This document shows positions 18,318 to 27,129 of a stretch of 58,958 nt of DNA, piece by piece. The stretch is from the NCBI GenBank assembly GCA_024697645.1, contig JAILFH010000055.1, forward strand, positions 1 to 58,958. The letters are read 5' to 3'. Both the position numbers and the translations under genes were made by a program. The notes under the pieces were generated by a model. The model ran no database searches and was not told the DNA's origin. It saw only the letters and a list, made by a program, of their open reading frames with translations. Each line of letters starts with the position of its first letter. Position 1 is the stretch's first letter. The stretch comes from Prevotella sp. Lineage in GTDB: Bacteria > Bacteroidota > Bacteroidia > Bacteroidales > Bacteroidaceae.

Positions 18318-19505
18318 ATGCGAAGCGAGGGCGACTTTATCAAAATCAACGAGTGGCTACTACCATTGAGTTGGGCTTACGGCTCTGTGGTTCGGCTGAG
18401 AAACCAGATGTTTGATCTGGGGATTCTGAAAAGCCGTGCCTACAATATCCCTGTGATTGCTGTAGGCAACATCACTGTGGGAGGTGCAGGCAAGACCCCT
18501 CACGTTGAGCACCTCGTACGCTTGTTAAAGGAGAAAATCAAAGTTGGTGTACTCTCGCGTGGATATAAGCGCAAGTCGAAAGGTTACGTGCTGGCAGATG
18601 ACGATAGTACAGTGCGCGATATTGGCGATGAGCCTTGCCAGATGAAAAGAAAATTCTCTGACATCTACGTGGCCGTTGACAAAAAACGCCGTAATGGCAT
18701 AGAACGTCTTACCAACGATGAGGAAACCAATGATGTCGATGTGATTCTTCTCGACGACGCCTATCAGCATCGCTATGTCAAGCCTGGGATCAACATTCTA
18801 CTCGTTGATTATCATCGCCTAATCATCTACGATAAGATGTTGCCTGCAGGTCGTCTGCGCGAACCTTCTAAAGGCAAACAGCGTGCTGATATGGTAATTG
18901 TCACCAAATGCCCAAAGGACCTGAAGCCTATGGAGTATCGTGTGCTCACCAAAGCCCTCGACCTCTATCCCTATCAGGCACTCTATTTCACCACATTGGA
19001 TTATGATAGTTTAGTCCCTCTGTTCCCTGATGAAAACAAAGGGGAAATAAAGAAGATGACAGACCTTAAGGACCAGAACGTCCTCCTTCTCACGGGCATT
19101 GCATCACCGCGTCAGATGATTGACGATCTGGAACCTCTCTGCAAGAGTATTACACCTCTTACTTTTGGCGATCATCACAATTATCGACAGAAGGACATCC
19201 GACGAATCAACGATACCCTTGAGGCCTTGCCCTCTCCACGACTTATTATCACAACCGAGAAAGACGCCGTCAGACTTCACGAAGTCGAAGGGCTTTCGGA
19301 AGAGGCCAGACAAAGTCTTTATGCTTTGCCCATTCGCATTCGATTCATGTTGGATCAAGAAGAAAATTTCAATCAAAAAATATTGAGTTATGTACAAAAA
19401 AATTCAAGAAACAGCATCCTGGTTAAAACAACGAATGACCAGAAGCCCAAAGATAGCAATCATTCTGGGGAGCGGCCTGGGAGAATTAGTTTCCGAGATA
19501 ACTGA
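18318..19505 (+). CDS. lpxK: Tetraacyldisaccharide 4'-kinase
   Basis: 395 aa. It phosphorylates the lipid A disaccharide precursor at the inner membrane, marking a Gram-negative outer membrane with LPS. The P-loop is GNITVGGAGKTP (about residues 51-62), followed by SRGYKRKSKG and the DDAYQHRYVK block typical of LpxK. The last 38 residues are encoded in a 116-nt stretch that also encodes, in another frame, the start of the next gene. The tail (for example KDSNHSGERPG) is hydrophilic and looks dispensable. Confidence 0.93.
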   Translation: MRSEGDFIKINEWLLPLSWAYGSVVRLRNQMFDLGILKSRAYNIPVIAVGNITVGGAGKTPHVEHLVRLLKEKIKVGVLSRGYKRKSKGYVLADDDSTVRDIGDEPCQMKRKFSDIYVAVDKKRRNGIERLTNDEETNDVDVILLDDAYQHRYVKPGINILLVDYHRLIIYDKMLPAGRLREPSKGKQRADMVIVTKCPKDLKPMEYRVLTKALDLYPYQALYFTTLDYDSLVPLFPDENKGEIKKMTDLKDQNVLLLTGIASPRQMIDDLEPLCKSITPLTFGDHHNYRQKDIRRINDTLEALPSPRLIITTEKDAVRLHEVEGLSEEARQSLYALPIRIRFMLDQEENFNQKILSYVQKNSRNSILVKTTNDQKPKDSNHSGERPGRISFRDN

Positions 19506-20199
19506 TCGCCAAGAAATTGCATACGAAGAAATACCTAACTTCCCCGTATCTACCGTTGAAGGACATAGTGGAAAACTCATTTTTGGTAAACTTGGAAACA
19601 AAGATATCATGGCCATGAAGGGGCGCTTCCACTTCTATGAAGGCTATAACATGAAAGAAGTGACCTTCCCTGAGCGTGTGATGTACGAATTAGGTATAGA
19701 AACTCTTTTCGTTTCGAATGCCGCAGGCGGCATGAGTCCAGATTTCCGCATTGGCGACCTTATGGTCATCACTGATCACATCAACTTCTTCCCCGAGCAT
19801 CCCCTGCGTGGAAAGAATTTCCCAACAGGTCCCCGTTTCCCTGATATGCACGAGACCTATGACCAGCAACTTATCAAGTTGGCAGACAAGATAGCAGAAG
19901 AGAAAAATATCAAACTACAACATGGCGTCTATGTGGGCGTTCAAGGCCCTACCTTCGAAACTCCTGCAGAATATCGCATGTATGCCACATTAGGCGGTCA
20001 TGCTATCGGTATGTCAACTGTGCCTGAGGTAATCGTGGCTCATCATTGCGGCATTAGGACATTTGGCATCAGCGTCATCACTGATTTAGGTGGTTTCGAC
20101 GTTCCTGTAGAAGTTAGCCACGATGACGTACAAGAGGCTGCCAATCGTGCTCAACCCATCATGACTGGACTTATCCGCGAGATGGTAAATAGATTATAA
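19390..20199 (+). CDS. Purine nucleoside phosphorylase (trimeric PNP/MTAP superfamily)
   Basis: 269 aa. It splits purine nucleosides with phosphate in salvage. Conserved blocks: IILGSGLG near the N-terminus, VEGHSGKL, GRFHFYEGY, FVSNAAGGM, DHINFFPEHPLRG, GPTFETPAEYRM and GMSTVPE, the order expected for the trimeric guanosine/inosine phosphorylase family. The start at 19390 is supported because the family's IQETA-type N-terminus follows at once, even though it lies inside lpxK by 116 nt. thiL starts 8 nt after the stop. Confidence 0.95.
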   Translation: MYKKIQETASWLKQRMTRSPKIAIILGSGLGELVSEITDRQEIAYEEIPNFPVSTVEGHSGKLIFGKLGNKDIMAMKGRFHFYEGYNMKEVTFPERVMYELGIETLFVSNAAGGMSPDFRIGDLMVITDHINFFPEHPLRGKNFPTGPRFPDMHETYDQQLIKLADKIAEEKNIKLQHGVYVGVQGPTFETPAEYRMYATLGGHAIGMSTVPEVIVAHHCGIRTFGISVITDLGGFDVPVEVSHDDVQEAANRAQPIMTGLIREMVNRL

Positions 20200-20207
20200 T
20201 TTTTTAT

Positions 20208-21266
20208 ATGGATATTGCAAAACTGGGAGAATTTGGTCTCATTGACCATCTCACCAAAGACATAAAACTCAAAAACGAATCAACCCGTTACGGCGTAGGA
20301 GATGACTGCGCCGTGCTCCACTATCCTGACTCGGAGGTCCTTATCACTACTGACATGCTGATGGAAGGTGTTCACTTTGACCTCACCTACATCTCCATGC
20401 AGCATTTGGGATACAAGTCAGCAATGGTGAATCTGAGCGACATCTTCGCTATGAACGGGACCCCACGCCAAATAGTCGTGAGCATTGCACTTAGCAAACG
20501 CTTCACAGTGGAAGACCTTGAGGAATTCTATCAGGGATTGCGTGCAGCCTGCGACAAATGGAATGTTGATATTGTGGGCGGCGACACCACGTCGTCCTAC
20601 ACAGGATTGGCTATTAGCATCACCTGTATTGGAGAGGCCCGTAAAGAAGATGTTGTCTACCGAAAGGGAGCACATGAGACCGACCTCATCTGTGTCAGCG
20701 GTGATTTGGGTGCAGCCTATATGGGACTTCAATTGCTTGAACGCGAGAAGGCAGTCTACTACCAATTGGTCAATGAGCATCAGAAAAAGAATCCTCAGGG
20801 ACAAGAGCCTGACTTCCAACCCGACTTTGCCGGCAAGGAGTATCTACTGCAACGCCAATTGGAACCAGACGCCCGTGGTGACATCATAGAGAAACTCCGC
20901 CAGGCAGGCATTCATCCTACTTCCATGATGGACATCAGCGACGGTCTCTCTTCCGAACTTCTCCACATCTGCAAGCAATCAGGCGTGGGTTGCCGAATCT
21001 ACGAGAAGAATATTCCCATCGACTATCAGACTGCCGTCATGGCCGAGGAATTGAATATGAACGTTACAACATGTGCGCTGAATGGTGGTGAAGACTATGA
21101 ACTGCTCTTCACTGTTCCCATAGGCGACCATGAAAAGATAGAAATGATCGACGGAGTGAAGTTAATTGGTCACATCACCCGACCAGAATTAGGCTCCATT
21201 CTCGTCACTCGCGACAATCAGGAATTCCCCCTACAAGCCCAAGGATGGAATCCGCTAAAAGACTAA
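20208..21266 (+). CDS. thiL: Thiamine-monophosphate kinase
   Basis: 352 aa, the usual length. It converts thiamine phosphate to thiamine diphosphate with ATP. AIR-synthase/PurM fold: GVGDDCAVLHY and TTDMLMEGVHF in the N-terminal half (Mg and substrate binding), GGDTTSS, then MMDISDGLSSEL and NGGEDYELLFTVP, all typical of ThiL. It is the last gene of the sppA-lpxK-PNP-thiL operon; no other thiamine genes are near. Confidence 0.95.
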   Translation: MDIAKLGEFGLIDHLTKDIKLKNESTRYGVGDDCAVLHYPDSEVLITTDMLMEGVHFDLTYISMQHLGYKSAMVNLSDIFAMNGTPRQIVVSIALSKRFTVEDLEEFYQGLRAACDKWNVDIVGGDTTSSYTGLAISITCIGEARKEDVVYRKGAHETDLICVSGDLGAAYMGLQLLEREKAVYYQLVNEHQKKNPQGQEPDFQPDFAGKEYLLQRQLEPDARGDIIEKLRQAGIHPTSMMDISDGLSSELLHICKQSGVGCRIYEKNIPIDYQTAVMAEELNMNVTTCALNGGEDYELLFTVPIGDHEKIEMIDGVKLIGHITRPELGSILVTRDNQEFPLQAQGWNPLKD

Positions 21267-21310
21267 ATTCAAAGAAAAATTACATTTTCTTGAAAAAAGT
21301 CTTGAAAAAG

Positions 21311-21342
21311 TTTGCAGCATTGGAAATTTTATACTACCTTTG
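21311..21342 (+). promoter_or_regulatory. Promoter of tRNA-Phe
   Basis: TTTG (21311-21314), 20-nt spacer, TACCTTTG (21335-21342), then about 34 nt to the mature tRNA 5' end. Confidence 0.8.
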
Positions 21343-21376
21343 CACCCGCAAACGAAAGGAAGCGTGAATACAATGG

Positions 21377-21449
21377 GGTGCCTTAGCTCAGTTGGTAGAG
21401 CATCGGACTGAAAATCCGTGTGTCCCCGGTTCGATTCCTGGAGGCACCA
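21377..21449 (+). tRNA. tRNA-Phe (anticodon GAA)
   Basis: 73 nt folding into a cloverleaf: acceptor stem GGTGCCT/AGGCACC, D arm GCTC-AGTTGGTA-GAGC, anticodon loop CTGAAAA with GAA at 34-36, T loop TTCGATT, discriminator A. CCA is not encoded. Two non-canonical pairs are visible (27-43 U-U and 51-63 C-U). It has its own promoter and terminator. Confidence 0.97.
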
Positions 21450-21464
21450 CTCCTCCTTTCATTA

Positions 21465-21502
21465 GGCCCGGTATTCCGCGAGGAGCCGGGTTTTTTCTTT
21501 TT
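21465..21502 (+). terminator. Terminator of tRNA-Phe
   Basis: The hairpin CCCGG (21467-21471) / CCGGG (21486-21490), with an inner TCC/GGA extension, is followed directly by a T-rich run. Confidence 0.88.
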
Positions 21503-21557
21503 ATAGACTTTAGGGTGTCTCTTTTAAAATGTATCAGACTTCATAATTAAGACTAAC

Positions 21558-22805
21558 ATGATCCAAAAATTATCAGCGCTTATCATAATGCTTGTCTCTT
21601 CCATTACGATGTATGCCATCGATTATAACACTCCAATCGGATGGGCTTCGGTAGATGGAACGACAATTGGCGGCAACGACGAGAATCCTGTTGTTGTGAG
21701 CACGCTAAGTGAATTGACAACAGCATTGAAGACTGCGCGGAACAACACAAAACAAGACGATCAGCAGAAAATGACTATATATATAAAAGGTGAAATTGAA
21801 ACTTCAGGGTACATCAGCCTGCAAGACACGAAGAATCTGACTATATATGGTCTTCCTGGTTCTACTTTTATCAACAACAATCGCAATGACAAATCGCTCA
21901 CTGGCATTCTGCTCATGAAGCGTTGCGAAAACATCATTTTGCGCAACCTCACATTCCGTTCAGCAGGTGCCTACGACATTGATGGAAATGACAACCTCAC
22001 TCTTCAGTCAAGCAACCATATCTGGGTTGACCATTGCGATTTCCAAGACGGAGTTGATGGAAACTTCGACTGCAACAACCAAGCAACAAACGTAACTGTA
22101 AGTTGGTGCCGATTCCGTTATCTGATTGCTCCAAAATCAGGAGGTTCAGGCGGCAGCAACGACCACCGATTCAGCAATCTCTGGGGCGGTAGCGACACTG
22201 CAGCCGATGATGGATATCTGAATACGACCTTTGTTTGTTGCTGGTGGGACGAAGGCTGTCGCGAGCGCATGCCACGCGTCCGATTTGGCCGTGTCCACAT
22301 GCTGAACTGCCTCTACTCAAGCAGTGTTACAAGTTATGCAATCGGTGTTGGCTACAAGTCGCGCATCTGTGTCGACAACTCAGTTTTCAGTTTTACGGTA
22401 AACAGCAGCCACAAGGTTTGGAAATATGCCTCCACAAGCGGGCAAAACGACCATAGTTATCAGTTCCGCAATTGTCAGGGCATTGCCGATACCAAGCACA
22501 ATGCCGTAGAAGACTATTTCAATCCTGATGATATCTATTCTTACGACATTATGCCTTCAGATGAAGTTGAGGAAACACTAACAGATGAGGAAAATGGAGC
22601 AGGTGCAACGCTCAATATTAAAGAGGGCGAACCTTTTACCACATCCATTGAAAACGCCACAGCAAATGGAAACAAGAATTCTGTTAAGACTATCTATCAC
22701 AATATGTCTGGTCAGAAAGTTACCAACGCTTCCAAAGGTCTGTTCATCCAAACAGAGGTTATGGAAGACGGTAGCATGAGGAAAAAGAAAATTCTTGTAC
22801 CATAA
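21558..22805 (+). CDS. Pectate lyase, PL1 family, with C-terminal sorting-like motif
   Basis: 415 aa, signal peptide MIQKLSALIIMLVSSITMYA. Parallel beta-helix lyase with the PL1 hallmarks IWVDHCDF (WVDHC block, calcium ligands nearby) and RERMPRVRFGRVH, which supplies the catalytic arginine; the cluster VDGNFDCNN precedes them. It cleaves polygalacturonan by calcium-dependent beta-elimination, giving unsaturated oligogalacturonides. Residues about 375-415 (HNMSGQKVTNASKGLFIQ...) resemble the short C-terminal motif also seen in the PL11 and tannase-like proteins. It is followed by two transporter genes in the same direction. Confidence 0.93.
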   Translation: MIQKLSALIIMLVSSITMYAIDYNTPIGWASVDGTTIGGNDENPVVVSTLSELTTALKTARNNTKQDDQQKMTIYIKGEIETSGYISLQDTKNLTIYGLPGSTFINNNRNDKSLTGILLMKRCENIILRNLTFRSAGAYDIDGNDNLTLQSSNHIWVDHCDFQDGVDGNFDCNNQATNVTVSWCRFRYLIAPKSGGSGGSNDHRFSNLWGGSDTAADDGYLNTTFVCCWWDEGCRERMPRVRFGRVHMLNCLYSSSVTSYAIGVGYKSRICVDNSVFSFTVNSSHKVWKYASTSGQNDHSYQFRNCQGIADTKHNAVEDYFNPDDIYSYDIMPSDEVEETLTDEENGAGATLNIKEGEPFTTSIENATANGNKNSVKTIYHNMSGQKVTNASKGLFIQTEVMEDGSMRKKKILVP

Positions 22806-22870
22806 TATGAAAAGGTAGTAGTAGTGATCATCACATAATATTGAGAAAAGTGGAAGAAGCAACTATTTAT

Positions 22871-24301
22871 ATGAAACAAAAACCAAGCGATTCACCCATT
22901 AAGCGTTGGACTGTGCTCTTTATCGTATCAGTGGCTATGATGATGGGCTATGTTTTCTGGGATATTGTTTCGCCTCTTTCCACTACCCTAAAGGCTCCGC
23001 TAAGTGAAGGAGGAATGGCATGGACCGCAACCGAATATGGATTCTATGCTGGCTCCTACAGCATCTTCAACATCTTCTTGCTGATGCTGTTTCTCGGCGG
23101 TGTCATTCTCGACAAATGCGGCATTCGCTTCACAGGTCTGCTTGCTACTGGACTCATGCTTGGCGGTGCTGCCGTCAACTGGTGGGCGCTGAAGCATGTC
23201 GACCCAACCCTCTATGTCGAAATGCCTTTCACACTCTTTGGCCTCATCCCTGAGCATCTGAAGACACAAGTGCTCATTTCTGCCATTGGATTTGGTCTTT
23301 TCGGAGTTGGCTGCGACATCACAGGCATCACGGTTTCAAAGGTTGTTACGAAATGGTTTACGGGACATGAGTTGGCTTCCGCTATGGGCATTCAGGTCGC
23401 AATGGCTCGTCTGGGTACTGCTTCGGCTATCAGTCTGAGCCCAGTTATTGCCCAGTCGTATGGACTTTCGGCTCCCCTGCTTGTCGGTACAATCATGCTA
23501 CTCATCGGGTTTCTGATGTTTGTAGTTTATACCTTCATGGACAAAAGCATCGATAAGACTTCTGAGGAGATTTCTTCTGTAAAGGAAAACGAACTCGAAA
23601 AGCCTATACAAGAAAATATACAGGAAGAACCATCTGCGACTAAACTTAGCGAAACGAAAGCGCCTTCACTACTTCGAAATTATGGATTCTGGCTCATCGC
23701 ACTACTCTGCGTACTGTTCTACACAAGCCTGCGTCCTTTCCTGAAGTTTGCCACAGACGTACTTGTCAATAAATATGGCCTCGACCCAGTCACTGCAGGC
23801 TGGATAGTCTCGCTCCTTCCCTATGGTACTATTGTGCTTACTCCCCTATTCGGAAGCATCTACGACCGCATAGGACATGGAGCCACGCTTATGCTTATCG
23901 GCAGCGCACTCGTTTTGGTTTGTCATATTGTTCTGGCTCTTCCGATGGTGAATGCCACATGGGTAGCAAGTATGGTCATGATACTCTTGGGTGTTGCCTT
24001 TTCGCTCGTTCCCAGTGCCATGTGGCCAAGCGTACCCAAGTTAGTACCGCTGAAATGGTTGGGGACATCCTACAGTATCATCTACTACGTACAGAACATT
24101 GGACTGATGCTCGCACCAATGCTTGTGGGTAATATCATCGACCACTACACAAGTGCTGATGGACATGTCGACTTTACGGTTCCAATGTCGGTTTTTGCAC
24201 TGCTTGCCTTAGGTGCTACGCTCATTGCTGCCCTGCTCCTATTCATGGACCGTCGTCACCATTATGGTTTGGAACAAGCCAATATTAAGAATAAAAACTA
24301 A
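22871..24301 (+). CDS. MFS transporter, possibly for uronates or oligogalacturonides
   Basis: 476 aa from the start at 22871 (MKQKPSDSPIKRW); ten further in-frame residues upstream look non-coding. About twelve transmembrane segments in two halves, with a charged central loop (residues about 230-270, rich in Glu and Lys) between helices 6 and 7 and an MFS motif A-like GGVILDKCGIR after helix 2. It lies 65 nt after the pectate lyase and 43 nt before the kelch-symporter gene. Substrate is unknown; import of pectin products is an inference from neighbours only. Confidence 0.82.
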   Translation: MKQKPSDSPIKRWTVLFIVSVAMMMGYVFWDIVSPLSTTLKAPLSEGGMAWTATEYGFYAGSYSIFNIFLLMLFLGGVILDKCGIRFTGLLATGLMLGGAAVNWWALKHVDPTLYVEMPFTLFGLIPEHLKTQVLISAIGFGLFGVGCDITGITVSKVVTKWFTGHELASAMGIQVAMARLGTASAISLSPVIAQSYGLSAPLLVGTIMLLIGFLMFVVYTFMDKSIDKTSEEISSVKENELEKPIQENIQEEPSATKLSETKAPSLLRNYGFWLIALLCVLFYTSLRPFLKFATDVLVNKYGLDPVTAGWIVSLLPYGTIVLTPLFGSIYDRIGHGATLMLIGSALVLVCHIVLALPMVNATWVASMVMILLGVAFSLVPSAMWPSVPKLVPLKWLGTSYSIIYYVQNIGLMLAPMLVGNIIDHYTSADGHVDFTVPMSVFALLALGATLIAALLLFMDRRHHYGLEQANIKNKN

Positions 24302-24326
24302 CAAAAGGACCTATACAAAATTAAAC

Positions 24327-24334
24327 AAAGGAGG
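24327..24334 (+). promoter_or_regulatory. Strong Shine-Dalgarno sequence
   Basis: AAAGGAGG lies 10 nt before the ATG at 24345. Most genes in this window lack a recognisable Shine-Dalgarno, as is usual in Bacteroidetes, so this fixes the start of the kelch-symporter fusion. Confidence 0.75.
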
Positions 24335-24344
24335 AACTTAGCCT

Positions 24345-27011
24345 ATGAAAATCTGGAAATCACTATTAGCGCTGGCGCTTATCCTTACATTTGCAACAAG
24401 TTGCAACAACAAAAATGAGGACAAGCAATTCAATAGTTTTAAGGTAGATAGCCTTGCCCAACTCACTGTCGGCGACTCCCTGCAAGGTGTCGCAGCACCT
24501 TTCGCAGGACAAATTGGCAACAAACTCATTGTGGCAGGTGGTTGCAATTTCCCTGAGGTACCTGCAGCCAAAGGAGGTGCAAAGCGTTTCTATAGCGATG
24601 TCTACACGCTCGACATTTCCCAGGACAAGAATCAGTGGGAGAAGATTGGCGATTTGCCTGCTACCCTTGCTTATGGCGCAAGTGTTCAGGTGCCCGAAGG
24701 TATTGTCTGCATTGGTGGAACTGCCGACGGCAAGAGTTCATCCAGTTCTGTAATGCTGCTCAACTTGAGCAATGGTCGTGCTAAAGTTTCCGAACTGGAT
24801 TCTCTCCCTGTGGGCCTTGATCAGCACGCTGCAGCATACGCAAACGGTATCATCTATGTGGCAGGTGGACAAACCAACGGCAAACTCAACACAACCGTCT
24901 ATGCCTATGATATGGTCAAGAAGCAATGGAGCACATTTGCTGAACTCGATGACGAACATCCTTGGTATAGTGGACTGCAACCCTGTATGGCTGTTCAAAA
25001 TGGTTCAAACGGATCTGAGTTGCTCGTGATGGGTGGTTTCAATGCTGAGACAAAGACTTGCTCCAATGCTGGTATCTCGTGGAACCTGAAAACGAAGGCT
25101 ACTCACGCCATTGAACTCTACAAGGGATTTGCCCGCAATCTATCTGTTTCAGTAGGTCCTGACCCCATCAAGATGTACGATGCCAATCAGTACTTTGCAC
25201 TTGTTGGCGCCTCTACCCTCCCCTGCGGAGCCAATAACATCCTCGTCTTTGGTGGAGTCAATAAGAAGACTTTCGAAACTGCTCTTCAGAATCTCGACCC
25301 CGACTACCTGAATCATCCTGCAGAGTGGTATAATTTCAACGACTCATTATTAGTCTATAATACCATTACCGGTGCTTGGTCAACAACCTTTGCCGACCAT
25401 CGACTGGCGCGTGCAGGTGCCGCCATTGTAAAGGGCAATGAAGCTAACACCTATTATATTATTAACGGAGAACTGAAGCCCGGCGTACGTTCAGCAGATG
25501 TCAGCAAACTGACCATCGACTACACTGCTCAGTTCGGCTGGCTCAACTACACTGTCCTCGTCATCTACCTCATCGCTATGCTCCTTTTGGGCTACTTCTT
25601 CATGAAGCGCGAATCGGGATCAGAGGATTTCTTCAAAGGCGGAAATCGCATTCCCTGGTGGGCTGCAGGCATCAGCATATTTGCAACAATGCTTTCGGCC
25701 ATCACATATATGTCCATTCCCGCCAAGGCGTACATGACCGACTGGACCTACTACCCCATGCAGATTTGCATTCTGCTGGTTTCGTTCCCAGTCATCATCT
25801 ACTTCCTGCCGTTCTTCCGCCGTCTGAACGTTACCACCGCCTACGAATATCTTGAGCATCGTTTCTCCTATGCCATTCGTCTGATGGCATCGGTGCTATT
25901 CATTGTCTTTATGGTGGCTCGTATGGCGCTTGTGCTCTTCCTGCCTTCGCTTGCAATGACAGCCGTTACCGGTATCGATATCTACGTCTGCATTGTCGTT
26001 ATGGCCATCGTCACCATCATCTATTGCACGATGGGCGGTGTCGAAGCAGTTGTCTGGGGCGATGTCATTCAGGGCATTATCCTCGTTGGTGGAGCCTTCC
26101 TCGCTGCAGGATACCTCATCTATAACACTGGCAATGGTATGTCCGACTTCCTGCAGATTGCAGTCAACAACGATAAGTTGCGACTCTTCGACTGGTCGTT
26201 CGACTATCGCACTGCCACCTTCTGGGTAGTTATTCTCGGTGGACTTGCCAACAACCTCATTTCCTACACCAGCGATCAGACCGTCATTCAGCGCTACCTG
26301 ACCACCAAGGATGAGCGTTCGGCAGCACGCAGTATCATCACTAACGGAATGATGTCGGTTATCGTCACCATTGCCTTCTTCACTATTGGAACAGGTCTCT
26401 ACACGTTCTATCAGACACATCCTACGGCTACAGACCTAACGATGCAGAAGACTGATGCCATTTTCCCGTTCTTCATGATGAGCCAGTTGCCTGCAGGTAT
26501 TGCCGGATTGCTTATCGCAGCCGTATTTGCCGCTACTATGTCAACTATTTCTTCCAATATCAATAGCATCTCTACGGCCTTCACCGTTGACATCTGGAAG
26601 AAAATTTATCCGAACATCAGCGATAAGGCAACCGTACGTACTGCCCGCATCACGGGTATCATTTCGGGCATCATCGGTATGGCTATTGCCATTCTGATGG
26701 CTACGATGAACATCCAGTCGCTACTCGACTATTTCAACACCATCCTCGGTTTGCTTTCTGGCGCAGTTGGGGCCCTCTTCATCATGGGAATCTTCTTCCC
26801 ACGCATCGGAGCCCGTGCTGCCTTCATCGGTTTCCTTGCAGGTACGGCTACTGTGTTCTGGATGAATTTCTACACACCAGTCAACTTCCTCCTCTTTGGT
26901 TTCACTGCCATTGTCGTGAGCACATTGGTGGCACTACTGCTCTCCTTCGTCTGGCCTGAGCGTCGTCCGCTAACTGGTTTCACTTGGAAGACTTTGGAGA
27001 AGAAGCATTAG
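24345..27011 (+). CDS. Fusion of kelch-type mutarotase-like lipoprotein domain and sodium:solute symporter
   Basis: 888 aa. Residues 1-20 end in a lipobox (TFATSC, Cys20), so the N-terminus may be lipidated. Residues about 28-390 form a kelch beta-propeller (VAGGCNFPE, YVAGGQTNGKL, LLVMGGFNAETK) of the cyclically permuted mutarotase (NanM/YjhT-like) family. Residues about 397-888 are a sodium:solute symporter with some 13 hydrophobic helices (GGNRIPWWAAGIS, SAITYMS and YTSDQTVIQRYL are SSS signatures). The propeller would sit outside the inner membrane and could convert sugar anomers before uptake. Similar fusions occur in sialic acid loci; here the PL1 and MFS neighbours favour a uronic acid, unproven. 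Confidence 0.9.
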   Translation: MKIWKSLLALALILTFATSCNNKNEDKQFNSFKVDSLAQLTVGDSLQGVAAPFAGQIGNKLIVAGGCNFPEVPAAKGGAKRFYSDVYTLDISQDKNQWEKIGDLPATLAYGASVQVPEGIVCIGGTADGKSSSSSVMLLNLSNGRAKVSELDSLPVGLDQHAAAYANGIIYVAGGQTNGKLNTTVYAYDMVKKQWSTFAELDDEHPWYSGLQPCMAVQNGSNGSELLVMGGFNAETKTCSNAGISWNLKTKATHAIELYKGFARNLSVSVGPDPIKMYDANQYFALVGASTLPCGANNILVFGGVNKKTFETALQNLDPDYLNHPAEWYNFNDSLLVYNTITGAWSTTFADHRLARAGAAIVKGNEANTYYIINGELKPGVRSADVSKLTIDYTAQFGWLNYTVLVIYLIAMLLLGYFFMKRESGSEDFFKGGNRIPWWAAGISIFATMLSAITYMSIPAKAYMTDWTYYPMQICILLVSFPVIIYFLPFFRRLNVTTAYEYLEHRFSYAIRLMASVLFIVFMVARMALVLFLPSLAMTAVTGIDIYVCIVVMAIVTIIYCTMGGVEAVVWGDVIQGIILVGGAFLAAGYLIYNTGNGMSDFLQIAVNNDKLRLFDWSFDYRTATFWVVILGGLANNLISYTSDQTVIQRYLTTKDERSAARSIITNGMMSVIVTIAFFTIGTGLYTFYQTHPTATDLTMQKTDAIFPFFMMSQLPAGIAGLLIAAVFAATMSTISSNINSISTAFTVDIWKKIYPNISDKATVRTARITGIISGIIGMAIAILMATMNIQSLLDYFNTILGLLSGAVGALFIMGIFFPRIGARAAFIGFLAGTATVFWMNFYTPVNFLLFGFTAIVVSTLVALLLSFVWPERRPLTGFTWKTLEKKH

Positions 27012-27129
27012 TGGAGAAGCCGACCATATGATATCGATATCACAGATGTTGACTGTCAAAAGAGACAGAAATAGAAAAGTTTCTACAGAATGCAAGGCGA
27101 ACTTGCAGAACTTGAATTAATAATCAGAC

